Shown: positions 16,994 through 25,255 of the stretch, piece by piece
Numbering within the stretch: position 1 is the stretch's first letter
How the letters are laid out: each line of letters opens with the position of its first letter
Origin: Massilia atriviolacea
GTDB taxonomy: Bacteria; Pseudomonadota; Gammaproteobacteria; Burkholderiales; Burkholderiaceae_D
Reading direction: 5' to 3'
NCBI RefSeq assembly: GCF_003953935.1
Contig: NZ_RXLQ01000004.1
Coordinates: 493,149 to 557,148 of the forward strand
DNA length: 64,000 nucleotides
Made by a program: the position numbers and the translations under genes
The notes under the pieces: model-generated
What the model was told of the DNA's origin: nothing
What the model saw: only the letters and a program-made list of their open reading frames with translations
Database searches by the model: none

Positions 16994-18247
16994 TTACTTG
17001 GCGGGAGCCGCGTTGAGCATGCCGTCGACGGCGGCGCGCAGGATGCGGTCGGCTTCGTCGATCTGCGCGTCGGTGACGATCAGCGCGGGTGCGAAGCGCA
17101 CCACGTCGGTGCCGGCGATGAGCAGCATCAGGCCGAGCGCTTCGGCGGCCTTGGTGATGTCTTTGGCGCGGCCCTTGAAGGCTTCCGCGACCGGCAGGCC
17201 GATCAGGAGGCCGCTGCCGCGCACTTCGCCGAACACTTGCGGGTAGTCGGCGGCGAGCTTGCGCAGCTTGGCGAAGATCTTGTCCGACGCTTCCTTGACG
17301 CGCGCCAGGAAGGCCGGCTGGTTGATCGTTTCGAGCACGTTGAGCGCGACGGTGGCCGCCAGCGGGTTGCCGCCGTAGGTGGTGCCGTGCGAGCCGACGC
17401 CGAAATGGGCCGCGATCTCGTTGGTGGTCAGCATGGCGCCGATCGGGTAGCCGTTGCCGAGGGCCTTGGCGCTGGTCAGGATGTCCGGCGTGACGCCCTT
17501 GTCCATGTAGGCGTACAGGGCGCCGGTGCGGCCCACGCCCGATTGGACTTCGTCGAAAATGAGCAGCGCGCCGGTCTGGTCGCACAGCTCGCGCAGCGCT
17601 TTCAGGTAGGCCGGGTCGCCCGGAATGACGCCGCCTTCGCCCTGGATCGGCTCGACGATCACTGCGCACACATCGTCGCCGATGGCGGCGCGCGCCGCGT
17701 CGATGTCGTTGTAAGGGATGTGGTTGATCTCTTGCGGCAGCGGCTCGAAGCCTTCGGTGTATTTCGGCTGGCCGCCGACCGACACGGTAAACAGGGTACG
17801 GCCGTGGAAGGACGACAGGCAGGAGATGATGCGCGACTTGTGCGGGCCGAATTTGGTGTGGGCGTACTTACGCGCCAGCTTGAGGGCGCCTTCGTTGGCT
17901 TCCGCGCCGGAGTTGCAGAAGAACGCGCGGTCGGCGAAGGTCGCTTCGGTCAGGGCCAGGGCCAGGCGCAGGACGGGCTCGTTGGTGTAGCCGTTGCCGA
18001 GGTGCCAGACATTGTTGAGCTGGGCGGTCAGGGCGGCGACCAGGGCCGGGTTGCAATGGCCGAGGCTGGACACGGCGATGCCGGAAGTGAAATCGAGGTA
18101 ATGCTTGCCGTTCTGGTCCCACAGGTCGAGGCCGGAGGCACGCACGGGCACCATGGCGGCGGGCGCGTAGGTAGGGACGAGGACGTCGTCGAAGGTTTGT
18201 CTGGTCACCGGCCGCGTGGTTGCACCCGTTTCAAGCTTTGCGTTCAT
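16994..18247 (-). CDS. astC: Succinylornithine / acetylornithine aminotransferase
   Basis: A 417-residue class III PLP aminotransferase of the ArgD/AstC (AruC) group. It moves the delta-amino group of succinylornithine to 2-oxoglutarate, making succinylglutamate semialdehyde and glutamate. The PLP lysine is Lys261 (TSAKALGNGYP), with Asp232 (FDEVQ) binding the pyridine nitrogen and NSGAEAN (112-118) the phosphate site. Sequence alone does not separate biosynthetic ArgD from catabolic AstC; first place in the AST operon points to the catabolic role. ATG 18247 is preferred over the ATG 12 bases upstream because GAGGA lies at the right distance from it. The promoter with an ArgR site is at 18308-18350. 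Confidence 0.92.
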   Translation of the reverse strand: MNAKLETGATTRPVTRQTFDDVLVPTYAPAAMVPVRASGLDLWDQNGKHYLDFTSGIAVSSLGHCNPALVAALTAQLNNVWHLGNGYTNEPVLRLALALTEATFADRAFFCNSGAEANEGALKLARKYAHTKFGPHKSRIISCLSSFHGRTLFTVSVGGQPKYTEGFEPLPQEINHIPYNDIDAARAAIGDDVCAVIVEPIQGEGGVIPGDPAYLKALRELCDQTGALLIFDEVQSGVGRTGALYAYMDKGVTPDILTSAKALGNGYPIGAMLTTNEIAAHFGVGSHGTTYGGNPLAATVALNVLETINQPAFLARVKEASDKIFAKLRKLAADYPQVFGEVRGSGLLIGLPVAEAFKGRAKDITKAAEALGLMLLIAGTDVVRFAPALIVTDAQIDEADRILRAAVDGMLNAAPAK

Positions 18248-18307
18248 GGCATTCCTCATCCAATGTTAGTGGGCGTCCCGGAGCGAAACCGCTGGGCACG
18301 TCGGACC

Positions 18308-18350
18308 ATTATAAGAACAGCAGCCCCAAACATCTTTTGAATACGCGACA
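18308..18350 (-). promoter_or_regulatory. AST operon promoter with ArgR-type binding site
   Basis: On the minus strand there is a perfect TATAAT at 18313-18308, about 60 bases before astC. At the -35 position stands AAGATG (18336-18331), far from consensus, as expected of an activator-dependent promoter. Immediately upstream TGTCGC (18350-18345), eight bases and AA (18336-18335) fit the known AraC-type ArgR half-site pattern TGTCGC-N8-AA, overlapping the -35. A weaker half site (TGGCGA, 18373-18368) lies 23 bases further up. The pattern is that of ArgR-activated aru promoters. Confidence 0.7.
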
Positions 18351-18391
18351 AGCATTTTCATTTTTGCTCGCCACCAAAACTTGCAAAACCC

Positions 18392-18417
18392 ACAAACCGG
18401 GGTCACAAACCGGGGTC
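18392..18417. repeat. Tandem 13-bp duplication at the edge of inverted-repeat element A
   Basis: The 13-base unit ACAAACCGGGGTC occurs twice head to tail (18392-18404 and 18405-18417). The second copy is the outer end of element A, so the first is an extra copy of that end. It could be a slip duplication or the scar of an earlier element. Confidence 0.75.
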
Positions 18418-18624
18418 AGAGCTTTAACTTGCAACATTTCCTAACCTGGCTCAGACCTCCGACTCGAAACGCATTGCCCGCAAGCCTGTCAGGTCGCGCC
18501 TCACGCACCTCAACGCTGGGCAGGTATTGACGTACGCTCCCGCGGGACAGGGCGTGATGCGGGCGTAATGCGGAGCTCGAACCCCGGTTAGGAAATATTT
18601 CTAATTAAAGCTCTGACCCCGGTT
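18408..18624. repeat. Inverted-repeat element A (MITE/REP-like), upstream of the AST operon
   Basis: The element is 217 bp. Its outer 20 bases are a perfect inverted repeat (AACCGGGGTCAGAGCTTTAA at 18408-18427 and its complement at 18605-18624). The match continues less perfectly inward through ATTTCCTAACC to about 18449 and 18581. The ~130-bp centre contains a further inverted pair (CGCCTCACGC and GCGTGATGCG). No open reading frame of note is inside. It fills most of the 408-base gap between astC and argR. A second element with the same ends lies at 26740-26936, so this is a dispersed repeat. Confidence 0.75.
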
Positions 18625-18655
18625 GTAGGGGGGTGCCGCGATTGGCGTTCGGAAT

Positions 18656-19606
18656 TCATGCCGGTGGGGCGGCGAGTTTGCGTTGGCGTTCTTCGCGCGG
18701 GGTGTTGCCGAACAGGGCGCCGAAGGCGGTCGAGAAGTGCGAGCCGCTCGAGAAACCGCACATCAATCCAACCTGTACGATCGAATAGTGCGTGTCGAGC
18801 AGCAGCTGGCGCGCGCGCTGCAAGCGCAGCTCCAGGTAGTAGCGCGACGGCAGGCTGCCCAGGTATTGCTTGAACAGCCGCTCCAGCTGGCGCCGCGAGA
18901 TGCCGACCAGGTTGGCAATGTCGTCCGTCGACAGGGGCTCTTCGATGTTCGCTTCCATCAAGCTCACCGCTTCGGTCAGCTTCGGCTGCAGGGCGCCGAA
19001 GCGCGCCTGCAAGGCCACCCGCTGCCGCTCTTCCTTGCCGCGCACGCGGTCGATGCACAGGGTTTCCTTGATGCGCGCCTGGACCCCCGCCCCGTAGATG
19101 ATCTCGACCAGGTTCAGCGCGAAGTCGATGCTGGCCGCGCCGCCGCAGCAGGTGAGCCGGTTGTCGTCGATTTCGAACAGGTTGGGCGTGAACACGGCGC
19201 GGTCGGCCACCGTGTCGACCTCGGCATACAGCGCCCACGGCAGCGCCGTGCGCACGCCGTTGAGCACGCCGGCGTCGGCCAGCCACAGCACGCCCGCTCC
19301 GACCCCGCCCCAGAACGGCGCGGCGCGGCAGCGCTCGATCAGGATGCGGCTGTTGGCCGGTTTCAGCGAGGCTTGCGCTTCGTCCGCCACCAGCAGCACC
19401 AGGTGCCAGTGGCGCTGGGCGTCGGCGGCGAATTTGTCGGGGCTGCGCACGTCCACATGCAGGCGCTCGGGACCGAGGATCTTGGCCGCCAGGCGCAGCG
19501 GCTGGAACAGGCCGGCCCAGGTCAGCGCGTCGGGTTCGCCGGCGTTGATGAGGAGCACGCGCAGCGGCGTTTCTTGCGCCAGGCGGGCGAGTTTAGCGAG
19601 TGGCAT
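18656..19606 (-). CDS. argR: AraC-family regulator of arginine catabolism (ArgR type)
   Basis: A 316-residue regulator with two parts: a DJ-1/PfpI (glutamine amidotransferase class I-like) sensor domain over about 1-195, and a C-terminal AraC double helix-turn-helix over about 215-310 (DDIANLVGISRRQLERLF and QVGLMCGFSSGSHFSTAF). Pseudomonas ArgR has this same architecture, binds arginine and activates the aru operon. The gene lies directly upstream of the AST operon on the same strand, and an ArgR-pattern half site overlaps the operon's -35. The ArgR call is an inference from architecture, position and site; other members of this group sense choline or carnitine, whose genes are absent here. 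Confidence 0.82.
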   Translation of the reverse strand: MPLAKLARLAQETPLRVLLINAGEPDALTWAGLFQPLRLAAKILGPERLHVDVRSPDKFAADAQRHWHLVLLVADEAQASLKPANSRILIERCRAAPFWGGVGAGVLWLADAGVLNGVRTALPWALYAEVDTVADRAVFTPNLFEIDDNRLTCCGGAASIDFALNLVEIIYGAGVQARIKETLCIDRVRGKEERQRVALQARFGALQPKLTEAVSLMEANIEEPLSTDDIANLVGISRRQLERLFKQYLGSLPSRYYLELRLQRARQLLLDTHYSIVQVGLMCGFSSGSHFSTAFGALFGNTPREERQRKLAAPPA

Positions 19607-19853
19607 CGGACAGGCGTGGGTGCGTCATTGCAATATAAGCCATAAGGGACGAGCGCCCGCAAGGCGCCAATCGGATTTCCATTGGCTGGCTATCATACCG
19701 GAGATCAACCATCCTGCCCGGACCGGGCCCGCCTTCCGACCCATCCGGCCGCTGTAGCAAATCAGCATCAACAGCGCCATCGGCGCGGCGCGCAGGCCAC
19801 ACAAGCGACCGCGCCGCCGTCAAACCGGGCGCGGCCAGCTATAATCACGGCCT

Positions 19854-20321
19854 ATGGGGGAACGTTATTTAAGGAGTGTGCGCTTGCTGGCCGAGTGCCT
19901 GCAGAGCTTCGAGCGCTTTTCGGGCGAGTCGGTGCGCCAGTGCGGCTTGACGCATGCCCAGTTCGACATCATCGCCACGCTCGGCAATACGCAGGGCATG
20001 ACGTACAAGGAACTGGGCGAAAAAACCTTGATCACCAAGGGCACGCTGACCGGCGTGATCGACCGCCTGGAACAGAAGGGCCTGGTCGCGCGCGAACGCA
20101 GCTGCGACGACAAGCGCTCGTTTTACGTGCGCCTGACCGCCAGCGGCGAGGCCGTGTTCCAGGACGTCTTTCCGAAAGTGGTCGGGCATGGCAGGCAATT
20201 GTTTTCGTCCTTGTCGGACAAGGATTTCGATGACATCGATGCCAGCTTGCGCAAACTGAAACACGTTATCGCCGAGCATGCCGTTTGCCCCACATTACAA
20301 CAACACAAGGAAGAAGATTGA
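19854..20321 (+). CDS. MarR-family transcriptional regulator
   Basis: Up to 155 residues with the MarR winged helix: recognition region GEKTLITKGTLTGVIDRLE (about 59-77) and wing DDKRSFYVRLT. Ligand and targets unknown. The start is uncertain. A TATAAT at 19840-19845 would begin the transcript at about 19852, making ATG 19854 nearly leaderless. A TTG at 19884 has a strong AAGGAG seven bases before it and would give a 145-residue protein. The stop overlaps the TTG start of the next gene (TTGA), so the two are translationally coupled, and the small unknown protein may work with this regulator. Confidence 0.88.
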   Translation: MGERYLRSVRLLAECLQSFERFSGESVRQCGLTHAQFDIIATLGNTQGMTYKELGEKTLITKGTLTGVIDRLEQKGLVARERSCDDKRSFYVRLTASGEAVFQDVFPKVVGHGRQLFSSLSDKDFDDIDASLRKLKHVIAEHAVCPTLQQHKEED

Positions 20322-20599
20322 AAACCACCCTGCTCGAAGGCAAAAAGCCCGCTCACTTTGACAAGCACATCATCGGCAACCTCTTGCTCAACGTGGCCAC
20401 GCCCGACGAAGTGCGTCAGGAAAAGATGCTGATCGGCGTGCGCAACGAAGCCGGCGAAATCTATCGCCTCATCGGCGCCACCAAGCTCAACAGTTTCATG
20501 AACGCGGTCGAGGAATTGTTCGACCTGGGCCTGGTCGATGAGCTGGAAGATACCGAAGCGACCCAGGACGGCTGCGACGCCATTTTCAGCGAGCCCTGA
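20318..20599 (+). CDS. Small conserved-looking protein of unknown function
   Basis: A 93-residue acidic, soluble protein that I do not recognise. The start is set at TTG 20318, which shares bases with the MarR stop codon (TTGA) and follows AAGGAAGAAGA. An ATG-initiated version at 20285 would overlap the MarR gene by 37 bases and lacks a ribosome site. The centre (RLIGATKLNSFMNAVEELF) is predicted helical and the C-terminus is strongly acidic (DELEDTEATQD). There are no membrane segments and a single cysteine. The coupling to a MarR regulator suggests a shared condition or complex, but no function can be given. Confidence 0.7.
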   Translation: MKTTLLEGKKPAHFDKHIIGNLLLNVATPDEVRQEKMLIGVRNEAGEIYRLIGATKLNSFMNAVEELFDLGLVDELEDTEATQDGCDAIFSEP

Positions 20600-20720
20600 A
20601 CGACAGGCCCCGCCGTGTGCGCCGGAGGAGCCGCGAGGCGCTCCGGCGCCCGATCAGATAAATGCTTTAAAGCACGTTTTTACGACAAACACGGCTGGGT
20701 TATCGGAGTATAATTTTTTC

Positions 20721-21554
20721 ATGGACAGACTCGAAGCGTACAAGAGCATTGCTGCTCAAGCAAGCCGGGGGGAACTGAGTTTCCCGACCAATGTCGATGC
20801 CACGCTGAAGTTGCAGCGCGCGCTGAACGATCCCGACTGTCATGCCGACGCGGCGGCCCGCCTGGTGCAGGCCGAGCCCCTGCTGGCGGCGCGCACCGTG
20901 GCGATCGCCAATTCGGTGGCCTATAACCGCTCCGGCAACGAAGTGACGAACGTGCGCACCGCCGTGCAGCGCGTGGGGTTTCGCACCCTCAACGCGCTGG
21001 GCGCCTCGGTCATCGTGCGCCAGCTCGGCAGCAAGATCACCGAACCGTCGCTGCGCGACAAGGCCAATCAGTTGTGGCAGCACTCGGCCCACGTGGCGGC
21101 GCTGTCGCAGGTGATCGCGCGGCGCGTGGCCCACCTCGATCCGGAGACGGCGATGTTCGCCGGCATCGTGCACGAGGTCGGCGGCTTTTACATGCTCTCG
21201 CGCGCCGATGAATTTCCGGGCCTGTTCGACGGCGAAGCGGACGAGTGGATCGAACATGGCGAACAGATGGTCGGCCGCTGCGTCCTGCAACGGCTGGGCG
21301 TGCCCGCGCCGGTGATGGCGGCCATCGAAGCGCTGTGGGTCGGGATGCGCGCCTTGCCGCCCGAAACCCTGGGCGACACCCTGCTGCTGGCCAACGACCT
21401 GGCCCCCGTCCCCTCGCCCCTGTACGAACGCGCCGGGGCCACCTCGCGCCAGGCGGCGGCCACCATCGACTTCGTCATCGGCGATGGCACCCTCAACAGC
21501 ATCCTGGAAGAGTCGGCCGCCGAAGTGAGCAGCCTGACCTCGGCCCTGATGTAA
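20721..21554 (+). CDS. HDOD-domain protein
   Basis: A 277-residue protein dominated by an HDOD domain (about 20-215), the catalytically reduced relative of HD phosphohydrolases found in signalling proteins. The HD-derived positions are visible as WQHSAHVAALS and FAGIVHEVGGFY, without the full HD metal site (VHEV in place of HD), as is usual for HDOD. Such proteins are often linked to chemotaxis, biofilm or cyclic-di-GMP networks. The start is ATG 20721, after TATCGGAGTATAATTTTTTC; GGAG is 12 bases upstream, rather far. The open frame continues upstream to 20538 across the previous gene's end, which is judged non-coding. No partner signalling gene is adjacent. Confidence 0.85.
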   Translation: MDRLEAYKSIAAQASRGELSFPTNVDATLKLQRALNDPDCHADAAARLVQAEPLLAARTVAIANSVAYNRSGNEVTNVRTAVQRVGFRTLNALGASVIVRQLGSKITEPSLRDKANQLWQHSAHVAALSQVIARRVAHLDPETAMFAGIVHEVGGFYMLSRADEFPGLFDGEADEWIEHGEQMVGRCVLQRLGVPAPVMAAIEALWVGMRALPPETLGDTLLLANDLAPVPSPLYERAGATSRQAAATIDFVIGDGTLNSILEESAAEVSSLTSALM

Positions 21555-21622
21555 GCGGCGGCGCGGCGTCCTGCCGCGCCCGGTTGTTCCCTTTGGATGC
21601 TTGTCGCGCACGCGGCCCGGGC

Positions 21623-21685
21623 AAAAAAATGCCCGCTTTGAAAGCGGGCGAAGTCCAAAACTAGGGATGTCCTGAAAGAGACAGT
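21623..21685 (-). ncRNA. Candidate small RNA with intrinsic terminator, minus strand
   Basis: On the minus strand a 9-bp hairpin (GCCCGCTTT/AAAGCGGGC, 21649-21631) is followed by ATTTTTTT (21630-21623), a textbook intrinsic terminator. No minus-strand gene lies upstream for it to serve; both flanking genes run plus. A TATAGT sits at 21694-21689 on the same strand, which would start a transcript near 21685 and give an RNA of about 60 bases. The weak point is the lack of a good -35. The 5' part contains CUGUCUCUUUCAGG and no open reading frame. Confidence 0.4.
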
Positions 21686-21839
21686 TCCACTATAGTCCGC
21701 CGCATGCCGCACTTCTGTGCGTGAACACACACAAGTTAAAGATTCCCATGAGAAACATCCAATGTGTTGACGGAAAGCATGCCGAACGCACGCCACACGG
21801 GGAAAACGTGTTAAAAAAATATCGCTGGCAGCCAGGCGC

Positions 21840-22868
21840 ATGAGCATAACGGGCAGCATCAAAGGCCGCTCCAGCGGCAAGGCCACCCTGGCATCGGTGG
21901 CGGCGCATGCCGGGGTATCGGCGATGACGGCCTCGCGCGCGCTGAACCAGCCGGATCGCGTGTCGGACGCCGTGCGCGCGCGGGTCGCACTTGCCGTGGC
22001 CGAACTCGGCTACGTGCCGAACCGCGCCGCGCGCGCGCTGGCGTCGGCGCAGTCGAACGTGATCGTGGTGCTGGTGCCCTCGCTGTCGAATGCGGTGTTT
22101 ACCGCCGTGCTGGAGGGGATCCAGGATGCCATCGGGTCGGGCAACTACCAGCTCCTAATCGGCAACACGCGTTACTCCGATGCGGAGGAAGAAAAGCTGC
22201 TCGGCATCTATCTGCAATCGAACCCGGACGGCATCCTGCTCTCCAGCCTGAGCCACAGCGCGCGCGTGACGCAGATGCTGGCCGCCTGCGGCGTGCCGGT
22301 GGTGTCGATGATGGACCTGGCCGGCGCCCCGGGGCAGCTGTCGGTCGGGTTTTCGCAGTGCGACGCGGGCCACGCGATGACGCGCTACCTGATCGACAAG
22401 GGCCACACGCGCATCGGCTTCATCGGCGCCCAGCTCGACGAGCGCACCCTGCGCCGCGCCGACGGCTATCGCAAGGCCATGGGCGAGGCCGGCCTGCTGG
22501 ACGCGCGCCTGGAGCTGATGGTCGGCGATCCGTCGAGCATCGCGCTGGGGGCCGAACTGCTGCAGCGGATGCTGGCGCAGGCGCCCGACTGCGAGGCCGT
22601 TTTCTGCTGCAACGACGACCTGGCGCATGGCGCGATTTACCAGTGCCAGCGGCGCGGGATCGCGGTGCCGCAACAGCTGGCGGTGTGCGGGTTTAACGAT
22701 CTGCCGGCGTCGGCGTGGATGACGCCCTCGCTCACCACGATCGACACGCCGCGCTACAGGATCGGCTTCGAGGCGGCCGGCTTGCTGCTGGCGGCGATCG
22801 CCGGCGAGACGCCGCCGGCCACCCAGATCGACCTGGGGTTTACGCTGATGGCGCGCGAGAGCGCTTAA
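21840..22868 (+). CDS. LacI-family regulator, gluconate-repressor (GntR-like) type
   Basis: A 342-residue LacI-family repressor: helix-turn-helix at 17-36 (LASVAAHAGVSAMTASRALN), hinge near 60, then a periplasmic-binding-protein-like sugar sensor domain with CNDDLAHGAIYQ and GFNDLP motifs. The general character resembles GntR, the gluconate repressor. It is convergent with the GH94 phosphorylase and probably represses the transporter-phosphorylase operon through the 16-bp palindrome at 26652-26667. Gluconate is a product of cellobionate phosphorolysis, which would fit a gluconate or cellobionate effector. No clear copy of the operator is seen before the gene itself, and its ribosome site is poor. 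Confidence 0.88.
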   Translation: MSITGSIKGRSSGKATLASVAAHAGVSAMTASRALNQPDRVSDAVRARVALAVAELGYVPNRAARALASAQSNVIVVLVPSLSNAVFTAVLEGIQDAIGSGNYQLLIGNTRYSDAEEEKLLGIYLQSNPDGILLSSLSHSARVTQMLAACGVPVVSMMDLAGAPGQLSVGFSQCDAGHAMTRYLIDKGHTRIGFIGAQLDERTLRRADGYRKAMGEAGLLDARLELMVGDPSSIALGAELLQRMLAQAPDCEAVFCCNDDLAHGAIYQCQRRGIAVPQQLAVCGFNDLPASAWMTPSLTTIDTPRYRIGFEAAGLLLAAIAGETPPATQIDLGFTLMARESA

Positions 22869-22882
22869 GCGCCGGGCCGCGT

Positions 22883-25234
22883 TCACGGCACGAAGACATC
22901 GAGCCGGTACTCCGCGCCCGCCACGATTGCCGTCATGCGCGCCTGCGGCAGGAACTTGCCTTCATGCCTGACCAGGACGCTCTTCACATCGGCGCGCTCG
23001 ATATGCACGTGAAAGCGCGCACCGCGAAACTCGCGCTCCACGTCCATGCGCTGCCACGCCGCCGGCATCTGCGGATGGATGGTCAATCCCTCGGCATCGC
23101 CCTTCAAGCCGCACAAGCCTTCGACGATGCAGCGGTACACCCACGAGACGGTCCCGGTATTGAACAACTGGCTCGACCTGCCGGCCGTCCTCGGATACTG
23201 GCGGTGCGCGCCCCGGTAGTAGTTCGGGATGAACACCGGCAGCTGCCCGCGCTGCAGGTAATCGGCTTCCTGCGGCCCCGGGATCATCTGCCGCAGCAGC
23301 ATGTGCGCGCGCTCCGACTCGCCGATGCTGTACAGGCTGAAGATGTAGAAAATCGCCGCGTGGTTGTACACCGCGCCATTCTCCGCCGACCCCGGGTGCT
23401 TCTGGGTGACGCGCCCGACGTCGTCGCGCATGGCGCTGTAGGGCGGCGCGAACATGGTCACGCCGTAGGGCGAATACAGCTGGCGCTCGACTTCGGCCAG
23501 CATGCTCGCCATCTGCTCCTGGTTCGCCGCCCCGCCCAGGATCGCCCAGGCCTGCGGATTGAGGTAAATGCGCCCTTCCGCATCGGTGCTCACGCCGAAC
23601 TTCACGTCGTCATCGGTGATGCCGCGCGCGAACCAGGCGCCGTCCCACAGATGCGCGTTGGCCGCCGCGTTCATGGCCGCCGCGCCGTCGCGGAAGTGCT
23701 GCGCCCGCGCCGCATCGCCGCGCTGCGCGCACACGGCCGACCACAGCTTGAGCGCATACGCCGCCGCCACCGTCAGCCAGCCGGACACGCCACGGCCCTT
23801 GTAGCCGACCATGTTCATCGGATCGCACCAGTCGCCCTGCGCGATGAACGACAGGCCGCGCCGGTCGCGTTCCGCCAGCAGCCAGTCCATGGCGCGGCAG
23901 ACGCGCTCGAAGGCGCGCTCGCTGCGGCCCTGGGCATCGGCCACGGCTTCATCGAGGATCGCCATGTCGGCGGTCTCGTCGAGGTAAGCCTGCAGGCACA
24001 CGGGCAGCCACACGCAATGGTCGGTATGCGGCACCTGGTTGATGTACTTGAGCTCCGCGCCGGCCGCCAGCAGGATCCCGTCGGGCATGGCGCCGCTGGC
24101 TTCCTGCTGGCTGAGCGCATGCAGAAAGGCCGCGCGCATCACGGACGGGCGCACGAAGCTCATTCCCATATTGTCCTGCAGGTAGTTGCGCGTCTGCGGA
24201 TCGGTGGTGAGGCGGTTCACGTCGCCGTGGTAGAACACCTGGCGCGGCAGCCACCGGTTGACGAAATTATCGAGCTCCTTGTCGGGGGTGGAAATGCGCA
24301 CGCAACCGCGTCCGCCGGCCACGTAGGCCTGGGCCTCGGCGGCGGCGCGCGCGAAGCCGTCTTCGCTCAGCCAGGCGCTGCGCAGGGCCGCGATGTCGGC
24401 GTCGTCGAACGCGGGGCCGAACAGGAAGCGCTGGATGCTGGCCGCACCGGCGTCCAGCGCCAGCCGGTACTGCACCACCGCCGCCGGCGTCTCGTAGCGC
24501 GCGTCGCCCTTGGCGAGCGCGGGGCCCTGCAGGGCCGAGGGATTGTGCAGGCCGCCCTCCCCTTCGAAGGCGGCCTGGTTGGCTTCCCACGAATCGGGCG
24601 CGTGCTCGCACAGGAAGAAGGTCTTGTCCTTGAAGTCCCTGTTCTTGAAGTAGTCCGCCACTTTCTGGTACGGCGTGACGCTGCTGGCGACGATGCCGCC
24701 CAGGTCGGCGCGGTATTCGGCCGACTGGTTCATCCACGACATGTAGCCGATCGGGAAGTAGGGCGTGACGCTGATCCGGCGCGCGCGGCAGGACCGGTTG
24801 GTCACCGTCAGCGACCACAGTTCGAGCACCGCGTCCGGCGCCAGGCACAGGCGCAGGTCGATGCCGATGCCGAGATGCTCGACGTGCCAGGCCAGGTCGC
24901 TCTGGCCGACCGAAAAGGCAAAGCGCGCGAGCGGCGCGCGCACCGGCTCGTAGGGCGCCGAAAACAGCTCGCCCGTGTCTTCATCCTTCACATAAAAGAA
25001 GCGGCCCGGATGATGCGCAAAATAGGCCTGCTCCGGCTGCATGAAGGACTTTGCCTCCATGTTCGGCGCGTGCGCATACTTGGCAGGTTCCGGCTGCATG
25101 AACTGCGCCACCGCGTAGCCGCGGCAGGTCGCCTGGATCATCATCTTGCGGTTCCACAGGAAGCCGGCGGCGTGCGGCATCGCGGTCGGGCTGCTCAACT
25201 CGTAGCGGGCACCGTCGTCGGTGGGGCGTAACAT
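22883..25234 (-). CDS. GH94 phosphorylase, probably cellobionic acid phosphorylase
   Basis: A 783-residue glycoside hydrolase family 94 enzyme: N-terminal beta-sandwich (about 1-290), helical linker, (alpha/alpha)6 barrel (about 330-700) and a C-terminal beta domain. The catalytic-acid region reads [11 protein letters not shown] (about 463-473), whereas cellobiose phosphorylases carry GDWND. This variant and the length of about 785 fit cellobionic acid phosphorylases, which turn 4-O-glucosyl-gluconate plus phosphate into glucose 1-phosphate and gluconate in the cytoplasm. The subfamily call is from memory of the motif. It follows the GPH transporter by 21 bases with AGGAGAGCTTCC before ATG, so both form one operon. 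Confidence 0.85.
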   Translation of the reverse strand: MLRPTDDGARYELSSPTAMPHAAGFLWNRKMMIQATCRGYAVAQFMQPEPAKYAHAPNMEAKSFMQPEQAYFAHHPGRFFYVKDEDTGELFSAPYEPVRAPLARFAFSVGQSDLAWHVEHLGIGIDLRLCLAPDAVLELWSLTVTNRSCRARRISVTPYFPIGYMSWMNQSAEYRADLGGIVASSVTPYQKVADYFKNRDFKDKTFFLCEHAPDSWEANQAAFEGEGGLHNPSALQGPALAKGDARYETPAAVVQYRLALDAGAASIQRFLFGPAFDDADIAALRSAWLSEDGFARAAAEAQAYVAGGRGCVRISTPDKELDNFVNRWLPRQVFYHGDVNRLTTDPQTRNYLQDNMGMSFVRPSVMRAAFLHALSQQEASGAMPDGILLAAGAELKYINQVPHTDHCVWLPVCLQAYLDETADMAILDEAVADAQGRSERAFERVCRAMDWLLAERDRRGLSFIAQGDWCDPMNMVGYKGRGVSGWLTVAAAYALKLWSAVCAQRGDAARAQHFRDGAAAMNAAANAHLWDGAWFARGITDDDVKFGVSTDAEGRIYLNPQAWAILGGAANQEQMASMLAEVERQLYSPYGVTMFAPPYSAMRDDVGRVTQKHPGSAENGAVYNHAAIFYIFSLYSIGESERAHMLLRQMIPGPQEADYLQRGQLPVFIPNYYRGAHRQYPRTAGRSSQLFNTGTVSWVYRCIVEGLCGLKGDAEGLTIHPQMPAAWQRMDVEREFRGARFHVHIERADVKSVLVRHEGKFLPQARMTAIVAGAEYRLDVFVP

Positions 25235-25255
25235 GGAAGCTCTCCTGATAAGGAC

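Noticed and set aside
18368..18373. Second ArgR half site TGGCGA
   Set aside because: It differs at two positions from TGTCGC and is 23 rather than 21 bases from the first half site, so it is not listed as a separate feature.
21188..21886. 232-codon minus-strand frame that could have explained the terminator at 21623-21649
   Set aside because: It overlaps the HDOD gene antisense, runs through the terminator itself, and has no family resemblance.
22715..25231. An 838-codon plus-strand frame opposite the GH94 gene
   Set aside because: Overlaps the end of lacI and a clear GH94 enzyme; no ribosome site or recognisable domain.
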